NCBI RefSeq assembly: GCF_001922345.1
Contig: NZ_CP018812.1
Span: forward strand, 1-64,000
Reading direction: 5' to 3'
DNA from: Paraburkholderia sp. SOS3
GTDB taxonomy: Bacteria > Pseudomonadota > Gammaproteobacteria > Burkholderiales > Burkholderiaceae
Length of the DNA: 64,000 nt
Shown here: in pieces, positions 1 to 8,926 of the stretch
How positions within the stretch are numbered: the first letter of the stretch is position 1
Layout: every line of letters begins with the position of its first letter
Notes under the pieces: model-generated
What the model was told of the DNA's origin: nothing
Databases searched by the model: none
Seen by the model: only the letters and a program-made list of their open reading frames with translations
Made by a program: the position numbers and the translations under genes

Positions 1-1074
1 GGCGCCGGCTCGATCGCCCTGACGGTCAGTGTGTGGCTGAACCTCGTGAACGCCGTGAACAACGGGCAATCCGGGTTGCGCGGTCCGTCGCAGAACGTCA
101 TCGCGACGCTCGGCACGTCGCCGAATGTGCCGAACCTCACGGCGACCTACCAGCTGTCGGGCGGCACCGATGGCGCTGCAGGCGTGTCGGACAACACGCT
201 GCTCGGCGCCGATGGCCTTGTGCGCTCGGGCATGTATGCCCTGCGCAAATCGGGCGCACAGGTCGGCAACCTGATCGACTGTACGAGCCAGAACACATGG
301 AGCGCGCAGCTCGCCTTCGGCCTGCAGGAAGGCATCTATTTCCACGGCGCGAACCCGGCGGGCACCAGCATCACGGACAGCGCGACGAATCTCGCGAATT
401 CTGGCGTGGACGGGTATGGCTTCATGTGCCTGGTAGGCGACTGGACGTTCTTCAACGATACGGTCAACGGTGTCCAGCGCATGGTCTCGCCGGCGACGTA
501 CACGTCGGCGCTTCAGGCCGCGACGAGCCCCGAGCAGTCGATCCTGAACGCTCCAATCAACGGCATCATCGCGACGCAAAGTAGCCTGCAGAACCTGACG
601 TATAGCGACGCGGAGATCGCGCAGTGCTCGACGTCGCGTCTCGATGTCGTGACGCTTGGCGCGCCGGCGGGCAGCATCTTCGCGTGCCGCACCGGCCAGA
701 ACGCGAGCAGCAATAGCGCAACGAATGGCGACAACTACACGCGCATGACGAACTACATCGCGTTCACGATCGCGAGCGCGTTCGGGTATGTGCCGGGCAA
801 GGTGCAGACGATCAACCTGCGCCGCAACGTGAAGGGCGCGATGGACGCGTTCTTCGCGAACCTGCAGACCAACAACATGATCGGCAACGTCAACGCGCCG
901 ACACAACCCGGCTGGTCGGTGGAAATCGACGCGAAGAACAACCCCTTCAGTCAGGTCGCGCTCGGCTACATGCAGGCGCTCGTGAAGGTGACCTACCTGT
1001 CGATCGTCCGCTACTTCCTCGTGAACATCGAGGGCGGTCAGACCGTGACCGTAACGCCTGTCCAGAACCCCTAA
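1..1074 (+). CDS. phage tail sheath protein, C-terminal part (5' end outside window)
   Basis: The frame is open from base 1, so this is the C-terminal part of a longer protein that starts left of the window. It resembles tail sheath proteins of the DUF3383 type, which polymerise around the tail tube and contract at injection. The C-terminal half has the usual sheath feel: a TNYIAFTIASAFGYVPGK stretch, then a closing strand-rich segment ending in VTPVQNP. The tail tube gene follows directly, which is the standard sheath-tube order in contractile tails. No frameshift is visible here, unlike the next genes. The sheath call rests on family resemblance plus gene order; the exact Pfam family is my inference. 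Confidence 0.75.
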   Translation, partial: GAGSIALTVSVWLNLVNAVNNGQSGLRGPSQNVIATLGTSPNVPNLTATYQLSGGTDGAAGVSDNTLLGADGLVRSGMYALRKSGAQVGNLIDCTSQNTWSAQLAFGLQEGIYFHGANPAGTSITDSATNLANSGVDGYGFMCLVGDWTFFNDTVNGVQRMVSPATYTSALQAATSPEQSILNAPINGIIATQSSLQNLTYSDAEIAQCSTSRLDVVTLGAPAGSIFACRTGQNASSNSATNGDNYTRMTNYIAFTIASAFGYVPGKVQTINLRRNVKGAMDAFFANLQTNNMIGNVNAPTQPGWSVEIDAKNNPFSQVALGYMQALVKVTYLSIVRYFLVNIEGGQTVTVTPVQNP

Positions 1075-1102
1075 GCCGTCCATCACCCTGTTGGAGTAAG
1101 CC

Positions 1103-1537
1103 ATGCCGCAAAACGGTTTAAACCTCGGCGCGCGACTACAAGTTCGACATCCTGACGGCGACGGGCCCCCTCGTGCTGCCGACGCTGCTGAACTTCAAGC
1201 GCCGCAAGATCAACCAGAAGCTCACGGTCAAGCCGCTGAACAGCTTGCCAATCCAGCTCAACTTTCAGGAGGGCGGCTGGGAGGCTCGTTCGAAGTGTCG
1301 CGCGCCGATGCGACGCTGGACGCCTACTTCGCCTCGATCGAAGCCTCGTATTACGCGGGTGTGAACCAGCCACCCGGCTTTATTCAGGAGACCATCGAAG
1401 AAGTGGCCGGCGTCGTGAGTACTTTCCAGTACCAGGGCGTCGTTCTCTACTTCGAGGATGCCGGTGACGCCGAGGCCGAGAAAAACGTGATCCAGCGCGT
1501 GTCGTTTGCTGCCAGCACGCGCATTCAACTCAACTGA
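1103..1537 (+). pseudogene. phage tail tube protein, two compensating frameshifts
   Basis: The gene product would form the inner tail tube (DUF3277/KPP10-type). The C-terminal half (GSFEVSRADATLDAYF to the end) and the first nine residues share one frame. The middle, about 1134 to 1281, is in the next frame and there reads ARDYKFDILTATGPL followed by LPTLLNFKRRKINQKL. Restoring one base at each end (an extra g in ctcGgcgcgc near 1126 and a missing g in gggag-gctcg near 1281) gives one continuous protein of about 144 residues. Both changes are in short G/C runs. It lies between the sheath and the tail chaperone, as expected. It may be a sequencing artefact rather than a true pseudogene. Confidence 0.7.
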
Positions 1538-1539
1538 CC

Positions 1540-1917
1540 ATGACCGAACTGAACGTTACCGAAACCAGTGGCGACAAGCTGAACGACGAGCTCATGATCA
1601 CGGGCGATACGCTCAACGTGCCGGTCGGCGACGGCCGCACGCTCACCCTCACCTACCCGGGCCCGCTCGCGCAATACGACATGGTGCAGGCGATGGGAGC
1701 GGAGGCAGCCGACAACGCGCGTCTCGTGCGTATGTACCTGCCGCTCATCTACCTGAGTGCGATCAACGACGAGCGTCTCTCGCCGTGCACCACGTTGCGC
1801 GAAATGCGCGGCCTCGTGACCCGTCTCGGCCATAAGGGGCTCGCCGCGCTTCAGCGCGGCGTGAATGCTTTCGACAGGCGCGACGAGAAAGATCTGGTCG
1901 ATCAGGCAAAAAAATAA
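1540..1917 (+). CDS. phage tail assembly chaperone, short (gpG-like) form
   Basis: A 125-residue acidic protein between tube and tape-measure genes, the usual place of the tail assembly chaperone (Mu gp41/lambda G role). These chaperones bind the tape measure during tail assembly and are not kept in the virion. It starts at an ATG three bases after the tube stop. The frame ends in GCA AAA AAA TAA, an A7 run (1908-1914) directly before the stop, and a second open frame continues from that run with typical chaperone-extension residues. See the next entry. Family assignment comes mainly from position and this two-frame layout. Confidence 0.7.
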   Translation: MTELNVTETSGDKLNDELMITGDTLNVPVGDGRTLTLTYPGPLAQYDMVQAMGAEAADNARLVRMYLPLIYLSAINDERLSPCTTLREMRGLVTRLGHKGLAALQRGVNAFDRRDEKDLVDQAKK

Positions 1918-2086
1918 GCCGGACTCGGGCCTGCGTCAGGTGCTGATGCTGACAAGGTCGGGGGTCCCGTGGGAAGTCGCGACGAAGCTTTCGCGCTCGA
2001 ATCTCCTGGGCTTTTGTATTGCCGTCGGCGAGCTTGAGGGCCGCAAGTGGTCGTGGTCACAGATGGAATGGGCGCGCCCTGAATGA
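1865..2086 (+). CDS. tail assembly chaperone frameshift extension (gpT-like)
   Basis: This is the second frame of the chaperone. After the A7 run it reads NKPDSGLRQVL, then RSGVPWEVATKLSRS, and ends WSWSQMEWARPE. A Trp-rich tail of this kind is common in lambda T and P2 E' type extensions. It is probably not translated from its own ATG: fusion to the upstream gene requires a -2 (Mu-like) or +1 shift at the A7 run. The alternative is that A7 is a one-base homopolymer error for A6, in which case a single uninterrupted gene spans 1540-2086. Nearby errors of that kind make this a serious possibility. The frame ends 4 bases inside the next gene. Confidence 0.65.
   Translation: MLSTGATRKIWSIRQKNKPDSGLRQVLMLTRSGVPWEVATKLSRSNLLGFCIAVGELEGRKWSWSQMEWARPE
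1907..1917 (+). promoter_or_regulatory. candidate recoding site: A7 slippery run before TAA
   Basis: Frame-0 codons read GCA AAA AAA TAA. The heptamer A AAA AAA at 1908-1914 is in the phase needed for tandem tRNA slippage. A -1 shift would meet a TGA at 1944, so the useful extension needs -2 or +1. Contractile phage Mu is known to use -2 at this gene. Confidence 0.45.
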
Positions 2087-2564
2087 AAACGTACCAGTCC
2101 TTCGGTGCCTTCGCGCGAGCGATGGAGCGCGCGGTGGCCGAGCTCGACGTCGCCTATGCCGCAGCAATGGAGACGGGCGCCATCCTCGTCACGGCAGAGG
2201 CCAAAGCCGAGTTCGGCCACTACCAGCGCGAAGACATGGGGCCGCTGACTCCCTGGGCCGAGCTGAAAGACGAGACGAAGCAGGAACACATTCAGGCGAT
2301 CGTCGACGGCGAGGCAGCCGACGACGCTGGGCCGAACACGCCGCTGCTGGGTGAAAGGTGGCCTTCGTGACAGCGTCGAGCATGAATCTGACGCGCGCCA
2401 GTTTATAGTGGGTAGCGAGTCGGAGATCATGGTCTATCAGGAAGAAGGCACCGGAAGGCATTCCGCCGCGCCCGGTGCTCGCGACGGCGATGTACCGGCA
2501 CGCCGAAAACATCGTGAATATCGTCGGACAGGCCGTCGAAGACACTCTGGCAGGCAAAAAATGA
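2083..2564 (+). pseudogene. HK97 gp10-like phage virion morphogenesis protein, frameshifted
   Basis: Three frames together encode one protein of about 160 residues. The first frame runs from MKTYQSFGAFARAMERA to TPLL. The second has GGLRDSVEHESDARQFIVGSE and YQEEGTG. The third ends IPPRPVLATAMYRHAENI then LAGKK with stop at 2562-2564. The YQE-GTG-IPPRPVL signature is typical of gp10-like/virion morphogenesis proteins used in head-tail completion or tail tube capping. The two breaks are explained by one extra g near 2350 (ctggGtgaaa) and one extra a near 2452 (ggAaggc). It overlaps the chaperone end by 4 bases and the tape measure start by ATGA. I treat it as one gene damaged by indels, real or technical. 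Confidence 0.65.
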
Positions 2565-4582
2565 TCAACGCGTACGCAATCGGCGTCGGCGCCACGTTGG
2601 AGGACAACGTATCCGGCCCGCTGATGCGCATCGTGGAGTGGCCGACAAGGCCAACGCCGCCATGCTCGAGTTCGCCTCGAATGCGCGCAAGGCGTCGGCG
2701 GCCGGGGCGAGCATCGCGCGCAGCTTCGACAAGGCGGCGACCGCAGCTACCGCGCTCGGTGACAGCGCAGGCAGTCTCACGCGCGCCAGTTACGTGCTCG
2801 ACACGATGGCGGCCAGCAGCGCTGACCTCGCGCGCAATATGGCGGCCGCGCGAACCGAGGCTGCCGGCATGCGCACGCCCGGCGTCCCCGGCGGTCCGCG
2901 GGTGCCCGGTGGTGGCGGCCCGGCAGGTGCGACCGCTGAGCCGCGCGCGAGCGGCAGCATCGGCACGGCGACGGGCGTCGCCACGGCCGGAATGCTCTTT
3001 GGCGCATATGAGAACGCCCGCCTGACCGATCAGAACGTCAAGCGGTCGCTACCGCGCAGGTGCCGTTCGACCAGTGGCAGCCGAGCATCGAGAACCTGCG
3101 CGATCGCGAAATGGCGTACGCGAGCAAGTACGCGTGGCTACGGGCGGCCGCATTGAGCCGTTCGGCGAGTCGATGCTGGAGGGTTCCCGGCTGCTGCGTA
3201 CGCTGTCGCCCGACAAGCAGAAGCAGATGATGGACTTCGCGATGCCGTACATCGCGCTCGAGGCGAAGCTGAAAGGCGTCTCGATGACCGAGTCCACGGA
3301 CGCGTTTATCGGCCTGTCTCACATGGCGGTGCGTACGATCCGAAGCAGGCTGAGCCGCTTTTCGAGTCGATGCTCCAGGCGTCTCTCACCTCGCACGCAT
3401 CGCTCGGGCAGATTGCGCGCGCTGCGAGCTACGCACTTCCGGCACTCCATGCGCCGGCGCAAATTCGAGTGATGTGATGCTGCTCGTCGCCACGATGATG
3501 CAGGGCGGCATCATGAACACGAAGAGTGGCACGTGGCTGAACGCAATGGCGGGTAACACCCTGCCGAACACGCTCGGTAGCGGGCTGTTCTCGAACAGGA
3601 AACAGAACGAGGCACTGCACGATCTCGGTCTATATCGCGGCAACCAGGCGCAGTTCTATGCGAATGGCAGCATGGACCTGATGAAAATCGTATCCATTCT
3701 TGCCGACGACCGGCAGAAGATGGAGCCGCTCAAGTTCAACGCCCTTCTGAAGATGGCGTTCGGCACGCAGGGTCAACGCGGCGCATCGTTCTTCAGCGAA
3801 GACACGACGCTGCAAAACCTGCATGCTCTGTCGGGGCTGAAGGACCTGTCCCAGCCGCCGATGGACGTGGCAGGATGATGCAGCAGGTCAGCACGGTCGG
3901 CCTTGCGGACCAGACCATCGCGAACGCCAACATCATGCTGATGAACGGCACAGCAACGCTCATGGGGCCGATCAACTCGGCCCTTCGAGGCGCGGGCTCG
4001 TTCTTCGGAGCGACAGCCGATTTTTCGAAAGACCATCCCATCGCGGGAGGCGCGCTCGACTTCGGATTGCTCTTCGGAGGCGCGGTTGCCGGTCTCACCA
4101 CGTGGAAAGGCGCCAAGAGTGCGGCCGGATGGGTCGAAAAAGGCGTCGTCAGCCTCACGAAATATCTGACGCGCACGACGGCGACGCTGATTGCCGAAGC
4201 GGCGACGTCGCTCACAGGCGAAGCGATCGGCGCTGCCGCGATCGCGGAGGCCGGCGGCGCAATCTCGATCGGCGCGCTGGTGCTCGGCGGCATTGCCTAC
4301 CTGATCCATCACGCGATGGATAGCGTGACGTCCAAGATGTCGCCGGACGATCAGGCGAAGTTCTATCAGGACGTCGCAGGCGGCGAGCCCATCTCGTTCG
4401 GGAACAAGGTCACGGCTCCGCCGCACCCGGCCAAGGCGCCTGACGTCCACGTGAACGTGAACGTCGATGGTCACGAAGTCGCGTCGCACGTTCAGTCGAA
4501 GATGATTCCGCCCAAAACTACGGGCCCCACCGGCATGAATCCGGACGCGGCGCCGTTTAGCCCTGGCATGGGGATGTACTGA
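2561..4582 (+). pseudogene. phage tail tape measure protein, broken by six frameshifts
   Basis: Successive frames read as one protein of about 670 residues: MINAYAIGVGATLED, then ADKANAAMLEFASNARK, VATAQVPFDQWQPS, IEPFGESMLEGSRLL, AYDPKQAEPLFESML, NSSDVMLLVATMMQGG, and finally MMQQVSTVGLADQT to the stop at 4582. A Gly/Pro hinge lies near 2870-2940. Hydrophobic Ala/Gly segments (about 4030-4310) fit a tape measure that sets tail length and later inserts into the host membrane. Each break (near 2635, 3043, 3148, 3328, 3463 and 3869) is repaired by restoring one base, usually a G in a GG/GGG run or an A in AAA. No break is caused by a base substitution. It starts inside the preceding stop (ATGA) and ends overlapping the next ATG (TGATG). 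Confidence 0.65.
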
Positions 4583-5594
4583 TGGCCGCACCTTTCGTCA
4601 CGCTCACGCTCGACACGCCGAATGGGTCGTTCGTGTTCAGCGGCGCGGAGGTTCCGGAAAACATCCCATTCGGCGGAGCGCAGCTGCTCGACAAGCACGT
4701 CATGATCGGCGGCCGTCGTCGCATCAATGCGCTGGGCGCCGACGACATACCGTTGCAGTGGTCGGGGCTCTTCCTGTTCGCATCGGCGGTGCCGCGCGCC
4801 CGGTTTCTCGATTCGGTGCGGCGCGAAGGGCTGCAATGCACGCTGTCCTGGGATCAGCTGCGGTATCAGGTCGTCATCGACCAGTTCCGGGCGACGTACA
4901 AGTACCCGTTCCGGGTCCCTTACTGGATCAGCTTCGAGGTCATTCAGGACCAGACCGCGACGGTCGATTCCGTGCCTGCCGTTACGCCGGCACAGTCGCT
5001 AGCGACCGATATGGCGCGCATGGGACGCTTTCGAATTGCCTCGGTGATTCGACGTTAAACGGTCTGGTCGGCGACCTGCAAAGCGCGATGAGCGACATTC
5101 AGGCGGCCGCGCAGCCGATTGCGAACGGACTGAAGGCGGTCACGTCGTTCATCAGCGGCGTGGCCAACTGCGCCGATCAGGTCGTGAATGCAGCGGTGTC
5201 GACTGTCGCTGCAGCCGCGGCTCCGCTTGCCGCCGTTGCGACGCGCGTGCAGTCGATGATCGCGAACGCTGAAGGCGTCGTGGCCACTGGCGCTGGCGTG
5301 ATACCCGGCTTGCCAGCATCGCAGAACGTCTTCAACGCACTGGCGAAATTGAACGCGACGGTGCAGTTGCCCGAACTGTACGAATTGCGCAGCATCACCG
5401 CGCGTATGCAGACCAACCTGCCGCTCGTTGCGACGCCGACCAGCCCAAGGTCGATCACGGTCGGCGGCGGCGATCTGTACACCATCGCGTCGCAGCAGTA
5501 TGGCGACGCAAGCCGATGGACCGATATAGCGGCAGCCAACGGTCTTACGGACCCTGTTCTCACCGGCATCAACACGCTCATCATTCCCGCCTGA
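4582..5594 (+). pseudogene. phage baseplate/tail protein with C-terminal LysM domain, one frameshift
   Basis: The N-terminal frame (4582 to about 5020) begins MAAPFVTLTLDTPNGSFVF and carries a beta-rich domain ending PYWISFEVIQDQTA. The second frame continues LSNCLGDSTLNGLVGDLQS and ends with a LysM-like module: ITVGGGDLYTIASQQYG, then WTDIAAANGL and INTLIIPA. The whole is about 337 residues, comparable with DNA-circularisation/LysM baseplate proteins of contractile phages that bridge hub and peptidoglycan. One missing G (atgggacg for atggggacg near 5020) restores the frame. It lies between tape measure and hub, where such a protein is expected. The LysM call is good; the N-terminal family is uncertain. 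Confidence 0.65.
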
Positions 5595-5595
5595 C

Positions 5596-6714
5596 ATGCT
5601 GAACCAGCTACCCACCACAGGAACGCTCGCCGCGCCGCGCGCGATCCTGAAGGTGGGGTCGAAGATCATCGAATGGGACCTGTGGGATGCCGAGCACAAC
5701 GGTATCTATGAGGCGGGCACGATCCGCATCGAGGTGCCGGGCAACTATGCGGACTGGCCGTGGTGGACGCAGCAGACCGAGATCCTCGTTGACGTGTACG
5801 TCGGGTTTCCGAAAGACCCGATGAACTATTCCGCCGGCGATATGACGTTGCTCCAGACGTACCGGATCGATTCCATCCGGCCGAACTGGCAAACGCTCGG
5901 CATTTCTCTGGCCGGCCGCGACCTGACCTCGTTGCTGACCGATCAGAAGATCGACGTCAAATTCCCGAACCAGACCGCGAGCCAGATCGCGACGCAGATC
6001 GCGCAACAGGTCGGCCTGACGCCGAACGTGCAGGCAACGACGGATCTCGTCGGCCGGTTTTTCACGCTCGATCACGTGAGCCTGCACCACGAGAAAACGA
6101 TGTGGACGCTGCTCACGTACCTCGCCCAGCACGAAGGGTTTCAGTGCTTCGTGCTCGGCCGCACGCTCTACTTCGGCAAGTTCAGCAGCGCGCTCTCGAA
6201 CGAGCCGTTCCTGATCCAGTGCGACCCGCCAAACACTCAGCGCCCCTACCCGACCAGCAATGCGACGAACCTCGAGTTCGAGCACGACCTCACGCTCGCG
6301 CAGGACGTGAAGGTGCGCGTGCGCAGCTATCACGGCGACAAGAACGCGGTCTACACGTCGATTGCAACGGCGAGCCGCACCGCAAAACGCATCGAGCGGG
6401 ACGCGGACCTTGCGCAGAGCGTGCAGACGTTCGACTTCATCTTCAACGGCCTGACGCAGGCGCAGTGCGACGCAAAGGCGCAGGAACTGCTTACGCAGAT
6501 CAGCAAGCACGAGCTGAAGATGAGCGCCCGGCTGCCTGGTGAAACGCTGATTTACCCGTGGACGCCCATCGTCGTGCAGGGTACCGGAACGCCCTTCGAC
6601 ACCACCTATCAGGCCGCGCGCGTGCGCCGCACGTTCCGTGCGAAGCCAGCGAGGTTCGAGGTCACTGTGCACGGTAAGACGGTGACCGCTCAACAGACCG
6701 TGGCGCTTTCATGA
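5596..6714 (+). CDS. phage baseplate hub protein (Mu gp44 / late control D family)
   Basis: An intact 372-residue protein. It fits the baseplate hub that caps the tail tube and carries the spike. Visible features are an N-terminal beta domain (ILKVGSKIIEWDLWDAE), a central ISLAGRDLTSLLTD segment, an alpha-beta stretch around YLAQHEGFQCFVLGRTLYFG and a C-terminal YPWTPIVVQGTG region. The segment order matches the T4 gp27/Mu gp44/P2 gpD architecture. It starts 1 base after the preceding stop and overlaps the spike gene by 4 bases (ATGA), so the baseplate genes are translationally coupled. Unlike the genes upstream, the frame is clean. Confidence 0.8.
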   Translation: MLNQLPTTGTLAAPRAILKVGSKIIEWDLWDAEHNGIYEAGTIRIEVPGNYADWPWWTQQTEILVDVYVGFPKDPMNYSAGDMTLLQTYRIDSIRPNWQTLGISLAGRDLTSLLTDQKIDVKFPNQTASQIATQIAQQVGLTPNVQATTDLVGRFFTLDHVSLHHEKTMWTLLTYLAQHEGFQCFVLGRTLYFGKFSSALSNEPFLIQCDPPNTQRPYPTSNATNLEFEHDLTLAQDVKVRVRSYHGDKNAVYTSIATASRTAKRIERDADLAQSVQTFDFIFNGLTQAQCDAKAQELLTQISKHELKMSARLPGETLIYPWTPIVVQGTGTPFDTTYQAARVRRTFRAKPARFEVTVHGKTVTAQQTVALS

Positions 6715-7355
6715 TCGAGCACATCAAGCGCGTCGTCTCGGAGTTCATGGCGAACTTCATGTCCACGAAGTACGGACAGATCAGCGCCTACAACCCCGAC
6801 GACTACACCGTGAAGGTGCTGCTCATGCCGACGCTGAAGGAAACGGGCTTCATCCCGCTAGGCGCGCAATGGGTTGGCAACGGGTTCGGCGCGGTATTCG
6901 GGCCCGCGATCGGCGACGCAGTGCGGCTCGATTTCGTCGACGGGCGCGTTGAGGTAGCGATCGTCGGCTCGCGATTCTTCAATAACTCCGCGCGGCCGCC
7001 GGTTGTTCAGTCAGGTCAGGCCGCGATCGTCGACAGCACCGGATCCTTCGTGAGGCTGAACAACGACGGCACGATGACGTTCGGCGCGCCGGAGCAGATC
7101 AGCATGGCATCGAAGTCGATCGTGCTGCAGGCGACGCAGACCATTGGTCTTACCGCTGGCACCGAGGCGACGGTCTCCTCGCCGCAGATCGAACTGGACG
7201 GTCAGGTCACGCAGGGGACCGGTCCGCAGGGCGGCGAAGCCACGTTGAACGGCCCCGTGACCGTCAACAACGACCTCACCGCGCAAGGCAAGAGCGTGCA
7301 CAACCACACCCACCTTGAACATGGTGCTGGAAGTCAGACCAGCCCACCGACCTGA
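6711..7355 (+). CDS. phage baseplate assembly protein V / tail spike (Mu gp45-like)
   Basis: A 214-residue spike protein. The N-terminal half holds the OB-fold region (YGQISAYNPDDYTVKVLLMP, then GDAVRLDFVDGRVEVAIVGS). The C-terminal half is a repeat-rich beta-helix (SKSIVLQATQTIGLTAG, PQIELDGQVTQG) that ends in the apex sequence HNHTHLEHGAG. Histidines in HxH arrangement at the tip bind iron in P2 and Mu spikes, and the same use is likely here. The spike punctures the outer membrane during injection. It overlaps the hub gene by ATGA, and its end overlaps the track frame of the gp25-like gene, whose better start is 11 bases downstream. Confidence 0.85.
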   Translation: MIEHIKRVVSEFMANFMSTKYGQISAYNPDDYTVKVLLMPTLKETGFIPLGAQWVGNGFGAVFGPAIGDAVRLDFVDGRVEVAIVGSRFFNNSARPPVVQSGQAAIVDSTGSFVRLNNDGTMTFGAPEQISMASKSIVLQATQTIGLTAGTEATVSSPQIELDGQVTQGTGPQGGEATLNGPVTVNNDLTAQGKSVHNHTHLEHGAGSQTSPPT

Positions 7356-7365
7356 GAGCAAGGCA

Positions 7366-7752
7366 ATGCCCGATTCCTTCCACTGGTGGGGCCAGGACAT
7401 TCAGTTCTCGGCCTCTGGGGACGATCTGCTTGCGACAGGCGTAACGGAACTCAACCAGCGCATCGTGCGCGGGCTGCTTACGCCTCCCGGCACGTACATC
7501 TGGCATCCGACGTATGGAGCCGGTCTCGGCCGCTTCGTCGGCCACGCGCTCTCGCCCGAAGAGCTTGCCGAGATCCAGTCGCTGATCAATTCGGTCGTGA
7601 TGGTCGAGCCGGATGTGCAGAAGCAGCCGCCGCCGACGATCACATATCAGCACGACGCGACAGGGTTGCTGAGCGTGACGATCCAGTACATCTACGCGCC
7701 CACGGGCGTGCCGCAGACGCTGAACTTCAACGTGCCCGCATATGGCTCTTAA
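7366..7752 (+). CDS. phage baseplate wedge protein (gp25/Mu gp46-like)
   Basis: A 128-residue protein beginning MPDSFHWWGQDIQFS. I chose the ATG at 7366 because the longer frame would run back through the spike gene and because the family normally starts just before the WWGQD-like strand. The core has TELNQRIVRGLLTPPGTYIWHPTYGAGL, recalling the gp25/lysozyme-like wedge fold (Mu gp46, P2 W) that joins sheath and baseplate. It overlaps the J gene by 11 bases, part of a tightly packed baseplate operon from hub to tail protein I. Confidence 0.8.
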   Translation: MPDSFHWWGQDIQFSASGDDLLATGVTELNQRIVRGLLTPPGTYIWHPTYGAGLGRFVGHALSPEELAEIQSLINSVVMVEPDVQKQPPPTITYQHDATGLLSVTIQYIYAPTGVPQTLNFNVPAYGS

Positions 7753-8926
7753 CACGCAAAGCTTCACGACGATCGTCCAGCAGCAGGTCGCGGCGATCCA
7801 GTCGGCGGTCGCCTCTGCGGCGACGGGCGTCGCGGTCTTCCTGTCGTTCGTTATCGGTTCGCTCGAGCTCGCGCGCGTCGAGGCCGTCGCCGGCGTGACG
7901 ATGTGGCTGCAATCGCTCGTGCAGCAGGTGCTCGCGACCGCGCGTCTTTCGACGTCCGAGGGCAACGACGTCGACACGTTCATCTCGGACTTCGGCTGCC
8001 CGCCGCGCGAGCAGGCTGTCGCATCGACCGGGCAGGTCGTCTTCTCGCGCTTCACGCCGACTGCGCAAGCGACGATCCCTGCGGGCGTTTTCACGCCCAA
8101 TCCGGACGGCATCGGCGGCACGTATTCCGGCGGGGCAATGGTGCTCACCGCGGACGGTACGCAGCCGTTTCAGGTGATTCCCGATTCGTCCCAGACCTAC
8201 TACAACGCAGCGGCGAATGCGTACATCATCCCGGCCGGTGTGACGAGCGCGCAGGTCACCGTGCAGGCGCAGAACGCTGGCACGCAGGGCAACGTCGCAG
8301 CAGGCAGCATCACGACGATCTCGACCGCTATCCAGTACGTCGACACTGTCACGAACCCGAGCGCCTTTGCGAACGGCGTGAATCAGGAGAGCGACGAAGC
8401 AGTGATGGCGCGCTTCCAGCTCTACATTCAGGGCCTGCGCGCAGCTATCAAATCGGCGGTGGAATCCGCCATCGACGGCCTCGAACAGGGCATCCAGTAC
8501 GAAATCGTCGAGAACGAGGCGATCGACGGCACACCCTTCTACGGCTATTTCTATGTCGTCATCTCGCCGTTCACGGACACGCTGCAGGAAGCTGTCTATT
8601 CGGCTATCGATGCGATTCGCGGGCTGAGTATCCGCTTCGACGTGTTCGCCGCGTCGGACCTGACCGCGAATGTCACGGCGACGGTCACAGCGGCGCCAGG
8701 GTACACCCTTCCCGATGTCGAGGCTGCCGTGAAGAATGCGATCGAATCGTTCATCGCGTCGATCCCGCTTGGCGGCTCGCTGCTCTGGACGCAGCTCTTC
8801 TCGGTCATGTGGGCGGTCCCCGGCGTGGCGTCGGTCGCGAACAGCATGACCATCAACGGCAGCAACGCTGACCTCGTCGCAACCGCGCAGCAGACGATCG
8901 TCGCGGGCACGATCACGGTGAACTGA
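7742..8926 (+). CDS. phage baseplate protein J (Mu gp47-like)
   Basis: A 394-residue baseplate J family protein, a wedge component that forms the baseplate periphery. The N-terminal helix (FTTIVQQQVAAIQSAV) is followed by the GSLELARVEAVAGVTMWLQSL region usual in J proteins. A beta-rich middle and a C-terminal YTLPDVEAAVKNAIESFIASIPLGG segment are also characteristic. It overlaps the gp25-like gene by 11 bases at its start and the next gene by one base (TGATG), so translation is probably coupled. No irregularity is seen. Confidence 0.85.
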   Translation: MALNTQSFTTIVQQQVAAIQSAVASAATGVAVFLSFVIGSLELARVEAVAGVTMWLQSLVQQVLATARLSTSEGNDVDTFISDFGCPPREQAVASTGQVVFSRFTPTAQATIPAGVFTPNPDGIGGTYSGGAMVLTADGTQPFQVIPDSSQTYYNAAANAYIIPAGVTSAQVTVQAQNAGTQGNVAAGSITTISTAIQYVDTVTNPSAFANGVNQESDEAVMARFQLYIQGLRAAIKSAVESAIDGLEQGIQYEIVENEAIDGTPFYGYFYVVISPFTDTLQEAVYSAIDAIRGLSIRFDVFAASDLTANVTATVTAAPGYTLPDVEAAVKNAIESFIASIPLGGSLLWTQLFSVMWAVPGVASVANSMTINGSNADLVATAQQTIVAGTITVN

